A stretch of DNA of 55,204 bases from NCBI GenBank assembly GCA_017448905.1, contig JAFSKP010000148.1, positions 1 through 55,204 on the forward strand, written 5' to 3'. The notes beneath the pieces were generated by a model, which saw nothing but the letters and a program-made list of their open reading frames with translations, was not told where the DNA came from and searched no databases. Made by a program: the position numbers and the translations under genes. Origin of the DNA: Bacteroidales bacterium. Lineage in GTDB: Bacteria > Bacteroidota > Bacteroidia > Bacteroidales > P3. Shown here piece by piece: positions 17,301 to 26,600 of this stretch. Numbering within the stretch: the first letter of the stretch is position 1; each line of letters opens with the position of its first letter.

Positions 17301-18104
17301 TTATTTTTTAAACAACCTTAACAATAGCCATCCGAGGGTCACACCCATGAAGTTAGCGACGAGGTCGTTGATGTCGAAACCGCGATAGGGAAGCAGGTAC
17401 TGCACCGTCTCAGTGACAGTGCCTATAAGGGCTGCTGCCAGCAGAAGCGCAACGCCAGTCCGGGAAGCTCTCTGGCGGAACACCCTAAAATCGCAAAGGG
17501 AAAAAGTGCAAGGGATATAGACCGAAGCGTGCAGGAGGTGGTCGAATCGGATACCAAGGACGAAATTGTCGAGCGGCACACCGACGAACCCCATGGGAGC
17601 CCACATCAGAACGAGAAGGGCCACGAAGTAGACCCAGCGCATCCAGCGGCGGCGACGTAGGGGGAAGAGAGAACGGAGAGCGTTGACGAACGAGCGGCGG
17701 CAGACAACATGGCGCGAACGGCATCGCCACAGGAGCGAACTGCAATCGACGAAACTTCCATCAGCATGTTCGACAGCCTTGAGGCGTGCCATAACATCGG
17801 AGCGTCCGATCCTTTCAGTTGTTTCACAGTTGTCGCCGCGAAAGATGAGCGTATCGCCGTCAACCTTCAGCAGCCGATGGATGACACATTGCCCACGAAA
17901 GAAGAAGAGATAGACATCGCCCACATTCAAAGAAGGCGGCAGAGGTTCGAGGTGGATGATGTCGGTGTCGCCATCGATGAGTGGCTTCATGCTGCTGCCA
18001 CCGAAAGCGATGCGGACAGTATGCCCCTCGTCAAGGCGTCGGCGCATCTCGGCGACGACGAAACCATCGGCCGTATTGGGTAAAACAGTACGTTGTTCAG
18101 ACAT
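17301..18104 (-). CDS. S26-type signal peptidase fused to a VanZ-like domain
   Basis: 267 residues from ATG 18104, whose start lies inside the end of the HPr-kinase-like gene (8-nt overlap). Residues 1-120 match S24/S26 peptidases. GSSMKP carries the candidate nucleophile Ser38. VIHR offers His76 where bacterial LepB has Lys, as in ER/SipW-type enzymes. RGDN (89-92) is the late conserved box. Residues 154-264 are membrane-embedded and VanZ-like: RFDHLLH, then TETVQ (Glu232, Gln235), then YRGFDINDLVANFMG. A single polypeptide combining these two domains is unusual. The partner genes suggest a peptide maturation or envelope role, but substrate and product are unknown. Confidence 0.85.
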   Translation of the reverse strand: MSEQRTVLPNTADGFVVAEMRRRLDEGHTVRIAFGGSSMKPLIDGDTDIIHLEPLPPSLNVGDVYLFFFRGQCVIHRLLKVDGDTLIFRGDNCETTERIGRSDVMARLKAVEHADGSFVDCSSLLWRCRSRHVVCRRSFVNALRSLFPLRRRRWMRWVYFVALLVLMWAPMGFVGVPLDNFVLGIRFDHLLHASVYIPCTFSLCDFRVFRQRASRTGVALLLAAALIGTVTETVQYLLPYRGFDINDLVANFMGVTLGWLLLRLFKK

Positions 18105-19020
18105 CGTGAGATAGGAAAACAGTGTTGTGACATAGACGGGCCGCTTCGGCATCAGGGCGACACTGGAGGTGGTAGACCGGCACTGCCGAGATGACTGCCG
18201 AAGCTGTACGGATGAGATAGTCGGAGAAGTAGGCATCCTGCGCCAAAGCAGGCGGAAGAGAGGGCTGGATGGCGGCGAAGGCCTCAGGCACCGTGAGGCG
18301 GCGTATGGTGTTGTGGGAAGCCTGCGACAGCCTGACGACGGCTGCGAGAGGGAAAGAACGTGGCACGTGGCATGGCGTCTTGCCGCTCCACGGTGTGCCA
18401 TGGACAAGCACGCCGTCAAGGCCGATTGAAGGCGCAGCCTGGACACCATGGTGCATGGCGCAGACCTCGACAAGCGGGCTGTCGTCGTTGAGCAGACGAC
18501 AGTCATCAATATTCTGGAGCCAAAGGCGCGAGTGGGTGCTCTTGCCTGTACCCGACTCGCCAAGGAAAAGCACTGCACGACCGTCGCACACCACAGCGGA
18601 AGCATGGACGAAGCAGCACAAAGAGGGCACAAAGAGCATACTTACGGCAAACCAGAGCGAGAAACGCAGGATACAGGGGTCGATGGCTGACGTGGCCTCC
18701 ACCTTGCCGCCACCACGTCTGTGACGCATCTGAAGCAACGGGCTGGCATCGCTTGAATACATGGAATAGATGTATTCATCTCCACAGAGATGGAGTGTGC
18801 ACTGGCCATTTGTCTCGCCGAGTACCAAACTGCTGAGAAGCTCGGAATGGGCAGGGACAGGTGGAAGCTGGCAGCCGTAGCGGACACTCCACTGCGGCTT
18901 GCCAGATGTCGCAAAACGGGCAAAAGCAGGGTGACCGGCAAAAAAAAGGCTTTCCGGACCTTCGACTGCCACGGCATGACCGCCCACAGAGAATAAGAAG
19001 GGTCCCCGGACTGCATTCAT
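18097..19020 (-). CDS. HPr kinase-like protein (HprK-related)
   Basis: 307 residues. The C-terminal half holds the HPr-kinase-type P-loop: FVHASAVV precedes GESGTGKS (154-161), followed by LLNDDSP (178-182) and the HGTPWSGK loop. The N-terminal 130 residues are poorly conserved and hold no HPr-binding domain typical of true HprK. Such HprK-related proteins occur beside PqqD-like proteins in exopolysaccharide/exosortase and lasso-peptide-like loci (family knowledge). Their substrate is mostly unknown. The start overlaps the PqqD-like stop by ATGA and the stop overlaps the peptidase start, so the three are translationally coupled. Confidence 0.87.
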   Translation of the reverse strand: MNAVRGPFLFSVGGHAVAVEGPESLFFAGHPAFARFATSGKPQWSVRYGCQLPPVPAHSELLSSLVLGETNGQCTLHLCGDEYIYSMYSSDASPLLQMRHRRGGGKVEATSAIDPCILRFSLWFAVSMLFVPSLCCFVHASAVVCDGRAVLFLGESGTGKSTHSRLWLQNIDDCRLLNDDSPLVEVCAMHHGVQAAPSIGLDGVLVHGTPWSGKTPCHVPRSFPLAAVVRLSQASHNTIRRLTVPEAFAAIQPSLPPALAQDAYFSDYLIRTASAVISAVPVYHLQCRPDAEAARLCHNTVFLSHDV

Positions 19021-19286
19021 GGCTCGAGGATATTATTCTGCTGCAGCATACCGACCCACTTGAGGGCATCAGCAGAAGCGGTGGCATTATCCACCTCGTA
19101 GTTATCGACAAGCAGACGGGTCACGTCGTCAGGAACAAAATCACGTCCCTCAAGCCTGTTCCACAGAAAGAGAGATGTGTCGTTCAGCGCAATGACCGTG
19201 GTCATGTCACCCGGATTCCGCCCTTGGATGAGAACAATGTTCTCGTCGGCGACATTATGTACTTTATATTTTGACGATATTCGCAT
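19017..19286 (-). CDS. PqqD-family peptide-binding protein
   Basis: 89 residues. The pattern IALNDTSLFLWNRLEG, then a charged helix (VTRLLVDNYEV) and the closing ALKWVGMLQQNNIL, is that of PqqD-like winged-helix domains. In RiPP pathways these bind leader peptides for modifying enzymes. No radical SAM enzyme, cyclase or obvious precursor peptide is adjacent, so a classical RiPP cluster is not shown. It is coupled by a 4-nt overlap to the HPr-kinase-like gene. Confidence 0.87.
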   Translation of the reverse strand: MRISSKYKVHNVADENIVLIQGRNPGDMTTVIALNDTSLFLWNRLEGRDFVPDDVTRLLVDNYEVDNATASADALKWVGMLQQNNILEP

Positions 19287-19343
19287 GTTTAGAACTGACT
19301 TTTCACCGCCTCACACATAGTCACAAACAGGGAACCGTAGCAT

Positions 19344-19934
19344 TCAAAAAGCAACACCAAGCCGGAAGCCGGCGGTAACTGCGAGGATACTCCTCGGAGG
19401 AAGGAGCATGAAACTATGGAAATAGTTGTTGGCATTGCCACTGCCGACAGAAGGTCCAAGGCCGGCATAAATGTCAAATACAAACCAGTCGAGCACAAGC
19501 TGGTATCCGAGTTCGCCAAGCAGGGCATACTGATAGGTGTCTTTACAGAAGACCTCGCCTGAGGGGTGATATTCGAAATGCGTCGCAACGAGTTCAAGTT
19601 TCAAATAGCGGCCTGCGAGCCAACTGTCGGAAGTACGTTGAGGACGGCGTCTCCATTTGTAGGCGATCTTGACAAGCAAACCCTCCGGGTCGCTTTCGTT
19701 CATCCAGTCCCAACCCAGGCCAATGGCACCGAGCGTGAATTCGGCACTGTTCTTTGGATTGAATGCCCGCTCGTATGTGAGACGTGTAGAGCCGCTCCCC
19801 AATGAGAGGAGAGTGAACTTGAAATCATTGCAAGTCGGCATATTCTGACGCTCGTTTTGCCCCGACGATATTGACGGTACTGACAATGCAACAGCCATGA
19901 AAAGCACTGGCAACAGTCTATGTATCAACGACAT
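19344..19934 (-). CDS. Small outer-membrane beta-barrel-like protein
   Basis: 196 residues with signal peptide (LLPVLFMAVALSVPSISSGQ). The remainder is amphipathic beta-strand-like with aromatic strand ends (RLTYERAFNPKNSAEFTLGAIG, YQLVLDWFVFDIYAGLGPSVG), ending FRLGVAF with a terminal Phe as in outer-membrane barrels. It resembles DUF3575-type porin-like proteins, but that assignment is tentative. It is the first gene of the four-gene minus-strand unit, 57 nt before the PqqD-like gene, with a consensus promoter 30 nt upstream. Confidence 0.75.
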   Translation of the reverse strand: MSLIHRLLPVLFMAVALSVPSISSGQNERQNMPTCNDFKFTLLSLGSGSTRLTYERAFNPKNSAEFTLGAIGLGWDWMNESDPEGLLVKIAYKWRRRPQRTSDSWLAGRYLKLELVATHFEYHPSGEVFCKDTYQYALLGELGYQLVLDWFVFDIYAGLGPSVGSGNANNYFHSFMLLPPRSILAVTAGFRLGVAF

Positions 19935-19963
19935 GAATAATAATGCTTTTTACGTTAAAGATG

Positions 19964-19994
19964 CAAAAATACATTTTTTTAGCCAGTCCACAAA
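19964..19994 (-). promoter_or_regulatory. Promoter of the OMP-PqqD-HprK-S26 unit
   Basis: On the minus strand TTTG (19991-19994), 19 nt, then TATTTTTG (19964-19971): a full consensus match. Transcripts would start near 19957 and include all four genes down to 17301. It overlaps the divergent purM promoter region. Confidence 0.85.
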
Positions 19995-20001
19995 AAAATT
20001 G

Positions 20002-20009
20002 TATTTTTG
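20002..20009 (+). promoter_or_regulatory. Promoter -7 box of purM (divergent)
   Basis: TATTTTTG matches the consensus, about 100 nt before the GTG start of purM. The upstream element is TTTAG rather than TTTG. The two divergent promoters share the 19964-20009 interval, so a regulator bound here could affect both. Confidence 0.65.
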
Positions 20010-20111
20010 CAGCGTCATTGGAGTGCAGGCGGCTCGCCTGCAACTTCAACAATAACAAGCAATAACAAAGTTGTTATATAGAAGTCAATAACAACATACA
20101 CCATTCGAACC

Positions 20112-21284
20112 GTGGACACACTGAAATACAACCTGCGCGGCGTGTCGGCCGCCAAAGAGGATGTGCACAACGCCATCAAAAACATCGACAAAGGGCTATA
20201 CCCAAAAGCTTTCTGCAAGATAATACCCGACATTCTTGGCGGCGATGCAGACTACTGCAACATCATGCACGCCGACGGTGCCGGCACCAAGTCGTCACTG
20301 GCATACCTCTACTGGAAGGAGACCGGTGACCTGTCGGTATGGAAAGGCATCGCCATAGACGCCGTAGTGATGAACCTCGACGACCTGCTCTGCGTAGGAG
20401 CCGTCGACAACATACTGCTCAGCAGTACCATAGGACGAAACAAGAAACTCATCCCCGGCGAGGTAATAAGTACCGTCATCGGCGGCACGGAGGAATTCCT
20501 GCAGCAGCTGCGCGACCTGGGCATAGGCATCACACTCACCGGCGGCGAGACAGCCGACGTGGGCGACCTGGTACGCACCATCATCGTCGACAGCACCGTC
20601 ACGGCACGCATGCGCCGGGCCGACGTGGTTGACAACGCCAACATCAAGCCAGGCAACGTCATCGTGGGACTGGCATCTTTCGGCCAAGCCACTTACGAGA
20701 CCGCATACAACGGCGGCATGGGAAGCAACGGCCTGACCTCGGCACGCCACGACGTCTTCTCGCAGTACTATGCCGAGCACTTCCCCGAGAGCTACGACCA
20801 CAACCTGCCAAAAGAGGTGGTCTATTGCGGACAGAAACGCCTTACCGACCCCACCGAGGTGGAAGGCGTCGATGCCGGCAAGATGGTGCTCTCCCCCACA
20901 CGCACGTACGCACCCGTCATACGCCGTGTCCTCGACGAATACCGCCCTAAAATCGACGGTATGATACACTGCAGCGGCGGTGCACAGACGAAAGTGCTGC
21001 ACTTCATCGACAACCTTCATGTGGTCAAAGACAACCTCTTCCCTGTGCCACCACTCTTCCGCCTCATTCATGAGCAGAGCGGCACCGACTGGAAGGAGAT
21101 GTACACCGTCTTCAACATGGGTCACCGCATGGAGATATACACCGACGAGGAAACCGCAAAAGGCATCATCGACATCTCACGCAGCTTCAATATCGACGCC
21201 CGCATCATCGGCCACTGCGAAGCCTTCGACAAAGGCCAGGTGACCGTTAGTAGCGAAAACGGCATCTTCGTCTACAACAGCTAA
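20112..21284 (+). CDS. purM: Phosphoribosylformylglycinamidine cyclo-ligase (AIR synthetase)
   Basis: 390 residues starting at GTG 20112. The N-terminus YNLRGVSAAKEDVH matches Bacteroidota PurM. The ATP/substrate motif HADGAGTKSSL is followed by the GxTxxGGETAD loop (ITLTGGETADV) and the second domain MIHCSGGAQTKV. PurM converts FGAM to AIR in purine synthesis. It is monocistronic, with a roughly 100-nt leader after its promoter in which no known riboswitch fold was recognised. Confidence 0.95.
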   Translation: MDTLKYNLRGVSAAKEDVHNAIKNIDKGLYPKAFCKIIPDILGGDADYCNIMHADGAGTKSSLAYLYWKETGDLSVWKGIAIDAVVMNLDDLLCVGAVDNILLSSTIGRNKKLIPGEVISTVIGGTEEFLQQLRDLGIGITLTGGETADVGDLVRTIIVDSTVTARMRRADVVDNANIKPGNVIVGLASFGQATYETAYNGGMGSNGLTSARHDVFSQYYAEHFPESYDHNLPKEVVYCGQKRLTDPTEVEGVDAGKMVLSPTRTYAPVIRRVLDEYRPKIDGMIHCSGGAQTKVLHFIDNLHVVKDNLFPVPPLFRLIHEQSGTDWKEMYTVFNMGHRMEIYTDEETAKGIIDISRSFNIDARIIGHCEAFDKGQVTVSSENGIFVYNS

Positions 21285-21402
21285 GTGAAGTTTAAAGTTT
21301 ACAGATCAAAGAGCTTCTCTCGCTTATTATCAGCGAAATAACTATAATTTTTTCACAACTGTTTTTTTAACCGTCACCTAGCATCCTTCAACACAAAACA
21401 AA

Positions 21403-21435
21403 AAGTGCCGGAACGCGCAAACGTCTCCGGCACTT
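21403..21435 (-). terminator. Terminator after the HIT gene
   Basis: A 10-bp stem (AAGTGCCGGA, 21403-21412, with 21426-21435) has a 13-nt loop that can pair further (ACG/CGT). On the minus strand it is followed by TTTTTTGTTTTG, a good U-tract. It lies between convergent purM and HIT. Confidence 0.8.
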
Positions 21436-21458
21436 ATTGTTTCAGTTTTGCGGCAGCG

Positions 21459-21851
21459 TCAGTCAATGGCGGCTGCAATCCTGTTGGCAAGGGCAGTCAT
21501 CTCGTCAGGTTCCATCTTGACATGATGGCCAAAATTGAGGTCGCCGGGTTTGTTGAGGGGCATCAGATGGATGTGCGTATGCGGCACATCGATGCCTACA
21601 ACGGCAACGCCGACCTTGATGCACGGACAGACCTTTTTAAGACCCCGTGCGACATGACGGCTGAAAAGGTGCAGGTTGACAAAAAGCTCGTCATCGAGGT
21701 CGAAAATGTAGTCGACTTCCTTTTTGGGAATGCAAAGGACATGACCCTTCACGACGGGATTGACATCTAGGAATGCAAGAAAATCGTCTGTTTCGGCAAC
21801 CTTGTAGCAAGGTATTTCACCGGCGACGATACGTGAAAAAATACTTGGCAT
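21459..21851 (-). CDS. HIT-family nucleotide hydrolase
   Basis: 130 residues, normal length. The histidine triad HTHIHLMP is present near residue 91, with SIFSRIVAGEIPCYKV at the start and GHVLCIPKKE in the middle. Members hydrolyse AMP-linked nucleotides such as adenosine 5'-phosphoramidate (Hint branch). It begins 12 nt after the greA stop on the same strand, so the two are probably one transcript. Confidence 0.95.
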   Translation of the reverse strand: MPSIFSRIVAGEIPCYKVAETDDFLAFLDVNPVVKGHVLCIPKKEVDYIFDLDDELFVNLHLFSRHVARGLKKVCPCIKVGVAVVGIDVPHTHIHLMPLNKPGDLNFGHHVKMEPDEMTALANRIAAAID

Positions 21852-21863
21852 AATAATTGTTTG

Positions 21864-22337
21864 TTAACGTTCGACAGAAAGTATCTCGAAGTTCATCTTG
21901 CCGGCAGGAACGACGACATCGACAACATCTCCAGCCTTCTTGCCCAGGAATGCCTGTGCAAAAGGAGATGAGACTGAAATTAACCCCTGCTTGAGGTTGG
22001 CCTCGCTCTCAGGTACGATGGTATAGACCTGTTTCATGTTATTCTTGGTGTTCTTGATGGTAATCTTCGAGAGGAGGAGGACCTTAGATGTGTCAATCTT
22101 TGATTCGTCAAGCAAACGGGCGTTAGCTATGAGGTCCTGAAGTTTAGAGATACGGGCCTCAAGATGACCCTGAGCCTCTTTGGCAGCATCATACTCAGCA
22201 TTTTCGGAGAGGTCGCCCTTGTCTCGGGCTTCAGCTATGGCAGCAGCCGCAGCGGGACGGTCGAAAGCAATGAGATGGTGGAGCTCGTCACGAAGCTTCT
22301 GAAGCCCTTCTTCACTGTAATATTTTATTTCTGACAT
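21864..22337 (-). CDS. greA: Transcription elongation factor GreA
   Basis: 157 residues. The N-terminal coiled coil (YYSEEGLQKLRDELHHL, DKGDLSENAEYDAAKEAQ) carries the acidic tip DLSENAEYDAA that reaches the RNA polymerase active site. The C-terminal FKBP-like domain ends with FAQAFLGKKAGDVVDV. It rescues backtracked polymerase by stimulating transcript cleavage. It is followed by the HIT gene, and a heptamer repeat lies in its upstream region. Confidence 0.96.
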   Translation of the reverse strand: MSEIKYYSEEGLQKLRDELHHLIAFDRPAAAAAIAEARDKGDLSENAEYDAAKEAQGHLEARISKLQDLIANARLLDESKIDTSKVLLLSKITIKNTKNNMKQVYTIVPESEANLKQGLISVSSPFAQAFLGKKAGDVVDVVVPAGKMNFEILSVER

Positions 22338-22392
22338 GTTTTTTATTGATAGAGTTGATAATTACGAAAATGTTAATTCCAATAGCACACAA

Positions 22393-22420
22393 TTCACTAT
22401 TCACCACTCACTATTCACCA
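22393..22420. repeat. Heptamer repeat upstream of greA
   Basis: Four contiguous 7-bp units: TTCACTA, TTCACCA, CTCACTA, TTCACCA. They share the TCACTAT/TTCACC words found at 6671-6698. Confidence 0.7.
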
Positions 22421-22448
22421 TATACCTTTTACAAATCACTAAAAAGGA

Positions 22449-22475
22449 GGAAAGGTCCCAAAAGAAGACCTTTCC
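22449..22475 (-). terminator. Terminator after the PorV/PorQ-family gene
   Basis: A 9-bp stem GGAAAGGTC (22449-22457) with GACCTTTCC (22467-22475) and 9-nt loop. The minus strand continues TCCTTTTTAG. It lies 26 nt past the stop of the 22501 gene. Confidence 0.75.
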
Positions 22476-22500
22476 ATACCTCTTCTATGTTGAAAAAAGT

Positions 22501-23568
22501 TTAGAACTTGAAGGTTACGCCGAAAGCATGAGTGCCTTTAAGGTTAACAGCTGTGCGATAGGAGTAGTCGACAGAGAGACTGCGGCTGCCATCATCCTTG
22601 AAAGGGATGATGAAAGAGGCGCCGGCAGAAAGACCGGTATTGGCAGTCACACGGTTATCGCTGTCGAAGATGTCGGTCTGATAGAGGTAAGCCGCGCGAG
22701 CCTGGAAACGGTCGAGCAAGGAGTACTCAAAACCAAGGCCGAAATTGTCGCGGAGGAAAGCGTTGGAAGTGAAGTTCCCGGCAATGGTGAGACGCTGGTT
22801 CCATTTCTCGAACAAGAAGTCGTAGGAAGCTCCGATGTTGAGAAGGGTGGGAAGCTCCATCTCGGAGGCACGATACTCGACAGTCATCGAGTTGCCAGCC
22901 TTGTTGACGGTTGTGAAAGCCATACCCGTTCCGTTAAAACTAAGGGCAGGTCCGATATTCTTGAGCGAGATACCGAACTTGAGTTCATCGTTCTCACCGG
23001 TCTGGTACTGGATACCGGCATCGATAGCCACACCTGTAGCGCTGACGTTGTCGGTTGATTCAGTGATAACCTTAATCACGGCGCCGCCATGAATGGAGTT
23101 GGTGAAAGAATAGGAATAGGCCACGTTGAGGTTCATCAATGACGGCGAGATGTAGCCATTACTTCCGGGTTCAGGACTCTCGACGGTGGTGACTGGTATG
23201 TCGCCGAAGCCCATGGTCATGACGTATGCGCCAAGGACACCAGCCTCGCCCAGACGGAGTGCAAGGCCGAAAGCGTTGACCGAAGCGCCGCTGTTGAGGC
23301 CTGAACGTCCACCGTTGAGGATTGCATGTGAGTAAACGAACTCATATTTTTCCACAAAAGAAAGACCTGCAATGTTGCTGTAAAAAGCATCGATGCCACG
23401 GGCACAGGCAGTGTTGATGCCGCCCCAGCTGGAGCTGCGTGCCCATGGATTGATGAGAAGCTCTGTAGCGCCTGCCGTTCCCCGACGGTTGTCGTTGCCG
23501 GCAAATGCAGGAGCCGTCATCGACACTGTAAGGACCAATACAGTCAGTATGCTTAATATTCTTTTCAT
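22501..23568 (-). CDS. PorV/PorQ-family outer-membrane protein
   Basis: 355 residues with signal peptide (MKRILSILTVLVLTVSMTAPAFA). Early motif GATELLINPWARSSS, then FYSNIAGLSF and repeated beta-strand pairs to the last residues GTHAFGVTFKF, which end in Phe. This is the pattern of the PorV/PorQ family (FadL-like barrels; in T9SS, PorV shuttles cargo to the sortase). Which branch it belongs to is not decided. It is the third gene of a TonB receptor/giant protein/PorV-like unit, only 32 nt after the giant gene, and so may be a dedicated partner rather than the general T9SS PorV. Confidence 0.85.
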   Translation of the reverse strand: MKRILSILTVLVLTVSMTAPAFAGNDNRRGTAGATELLINPWARSSSWGGINTACARGIDAFYSNIAGLSFVEKYEFVYSHAILNGGRSGLNSGASVNAFGLALRLGEAGVLGAYVMTMGFGDIPVTTVESPEPGSNGYISPSLMNLNVAYSYSFTNSIHGGAVIKVITESTDNVSATGVAIDAGIQYQTGENDELKFGISLKNIGPALSFNGTGMAFTTVNKAGNSMTVEYRASEMELPTLLNIGASYDFLFEKWNQRLTIAGNFTSNAFLRDNFGLGFEYSLLDRFQARAAYLYQTDIFDSDNRVTANTGLSAGASFIIPFKDDGSRSLSVDYSYRTAVNLKGTHAFGVTFKF

Positions 23569-23600
23569 TTCTGTCTAAGTTTAAAAGTGTTAAATGACAA

Positions 23601-26600
23601 TTAGAACTGGAAGCCGCTCATATCGACAGGACGCATGGTGCCGAACCATTTGACGACACGTTCACCGATACCGGGGCAATTGAAGTGGATCAGGTACATA
23701 CCACCGGCAATAGGGATGCCGTTATGGTTGTGGAGATCCCAATCCTGGGTCGTCATGTCAGTACGGGTATTGCGGATTGTCCTGACGAGAGTACCATCGA
23801 CAGTGTAGATGTTGATGGTGGTGTTGCCCGGAACGTTGATGAAACGCACCTTGGTTTCGAGCTGGCTTTGAGTCTCGTAAGCGGAGTAACTGTAATATGG
23901 GTTGGGAACAACATAAATGGCCTCAAGGATGGAGTCCTTGTAGCTCTGGCGAGCGTCGTCACCGACAGCCTGGTTGGTAAGTGTGACAATATCCTCGGTC
24001 AGCTTGAACTGATACATGGGGATGTTCTTGTTCAAGGCTGTCAGGCCTGCGTTGACACGCGTGGTCTGGTTGTCGCTCAGATAACGGCCATAGCGTGTGT
24101 TGACATCGATGTCGATGGTGACGTCGCAAGGAATATCCTTGGGGTTGTTGATGGTCTCAGTGGTGAGGGGCATCGAAACCCAAGCAACAGTAGAATAGAG
24201 GAAAGCAGCCGAATCTCGGATGGGAACGACGGGTGATGCACCATCACGTTTCAGCAGACCATTGCAGAACTCATCAGCGTAAGCAGAGTACTGGGTGGTG
24301 CCGGGAGTATAGGGGTTGGCGAAGAAATGGTCGAGCGAGGAAAGCATCCTGACTGCCCATCGGCCTGCGTCGTAGGAGGGCGAGGAGTAATGGGAAGTGA
24401 TGTATCCAGACGAAGTGCTCAGAGCATGGTAGCGCGGGAAGTCCTGCGAAATGGCGTTCATGACGTATATGTAATGGCGTCCGCCGACAACATAGTTGGA
24501 AGTTCCAATCATCTCCGTAGAAACTGGATTCCACATCATGTCACGTCCATTGAACTGGACATAGCGCGAATCCTCGCCGTACATGATGTTGAGACGTTCA
24601 CCAGTGCTTAGGTTGATGGCATACCCCGGGAACCATCCCATGCCATACTCCGATATGTAGTTGGCATCGTTAGGGTTGGTAGAAGCACCTGTTGCGTCGG
24701 AGGTATTGCCATTCTTGTCGATAGACTTGTGCTTACGCATCTGGAAACGACGGGCATTACCCTCTGACTGCGTATAGTCATCGCACATTTCGATAACGGG
24801 GCAACGGGTCCACTTGCTCTGGTCGGAAGTAAGAACGACGCGGATGCTGGGAAGTTTCGAGAAGTCATTGAACATGAGCGACTTATTGTTGGCATAAACC
24901 ATCGTTTCGCGAAGAATCTTGTTATAGCTAGGCTTTGTAAGCTCCTTGGCGAAAACAGAATCGAGAATTGACTGCTCGGCAATATAGTAGCTGAACGAGA
25001 AGCCGGGATGATACTCTCTCGTGGAGACCAGGCCGTAGGGCGCCCACATTCCGTTGACAACGTCCTCAAAGACCTGATACTTGTCGACAGCGTAGAGGCT
25101 CTTGGGGCGGTTCGAAGAGGATTCAACCATCTTATAGTAGTCCTCATCCTCGTAGAGTTCGGTACCGGTAACGGGGTCATCGCTGTTCTCAAAGCTGGAA
25201 CGGTTTGCAGCAGCATACTGCGAACCACTACGAATCCAATTGTAGAAAGGAGAGTTATCGTTGTCGCTGACACCACTGAGCCACTGGTGCTTGTTGTCGG
25301 CGAAAGTCATCTTTGACGAAAGCAGGGCTCCATCGTTAATGATACCGCCATTGACATCCTTGCCGGTCACGACAAGTTCGGTTGCGATGGCTTTGGGGTT
25401 AGAGATGGCCACGGAAATGCCAAGGTCGAGGAAAATCTGCTCATTGTAGCGTCCGATAACAAAGTCGGCAGTGTCTTCATAGACATTATCAAAGAGCGGC
25501 TCACCATTTGCACGGGAGAGAATCCAACGCGAATCGTCAGCGACACCGTCGAAGCGGATGTTGAAAGTGCCTTCCTTGATGTTGAGCGGGTCAATGACAC
25601 GCACATTCAGAGGACCGTAGTTCTGCTCATATTCAGGTTCAGCAATGATGCAAGGATTGCGCATACTGGAGAAGTAAGTACCCTGATTGTTGATCTGGTC
25701 GCTGAATTCACCAGGTTCTTTGCCGGCCTGACCACTGGCACCCATAAGAGAATTGATGGAAGCCTGAGTGAGACGCAACGTGTTGCCACCATTGCCGTAG
25801 CCGTCAAGACGGATGATATTGGGGCTCATGCCAAAGGTAGCCTGGACGATAGTACCGCCATTTTCGGACGACGGGTCGTGCGGGATGCCGACCTTGGAGG
25901 TGATGGTTCCGCCCCACTCGTCCTTACGACCCGCAAGGTAGGGCTCCTTCTGGCCATCAAGCTTGGTAGGATCGGTCTGCGAATACTCTTTGAAACGATT
26001 GTGAGCGTAAGCAATGCAGATGAAATAGTACTCCTTGTTGTTCACAAGAGCGGTGTTGGTTCCAGTGGCAAAGAGGTCATTGGTAACACGGAAGACATGC
26101 TGGATGCCCTTGTTGGCACCATCGACCATAATCTTACCAGTCAGAAGACCGGTTGCTGAGTTGGTGGTATAGTTGACAAGGCGTCCGATACCGTTAGTGG
26201 GGTTGTCATTCAGAGTTGAATCGAGTTTGCCTGTGTTTGCATTCGTTTCGACGGTGTACTGGTCATAATAGTTCTCAATGTCGCACTGGAATGCGAGACG
26301 AGCTTTAGTCTCGTCACCGATATCGGCCACAGAAGCGTTAGCATCGACAAGCTGGTAAATCTGGTAACCCTCGAACTTGTAGCGACGGGCTTCGTCGGAA
26401 TAGGACTTGAGGATGGAAGCATCCTCTTCGTCATACCTCTCGCAATAGTTGTTCGAATTTTCGTTCTCGTAAGTGATGTAAAGGAGCAGTTCGTTCTTCA
26501 TCTCCTGGATGGTCAGCGTAGGAGCCTCGGGACCGTCAAGAACCTTGAAACAGTTCTCGAAAAGAGACTGGCAGACATCATCGATCTGGCGGAGCAGCTC

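Noticed and set aside
18105-18632. N-terminal extension of the S26-VanZ frame
   Set aside because: The extension overlaps the HPr-kinase-like gene out of frame and is low-complexity; ATG 18104 gives a normal peptidase N-terminus and an 8-nt operon overlap.
19935-20111. Precursor peptide gene next to the PqqD-HprK cassette
   Set aside because: The upstream gap is occupied by divergent promoters and leaders, and no small ORF with leader/core character was seen there or at 17191-17300.
20010-20111. Riboswitch in the purM leader
   Set aside because: The leader is about 100 nt with no conserved purine or other riboswitch core that I could recognise.
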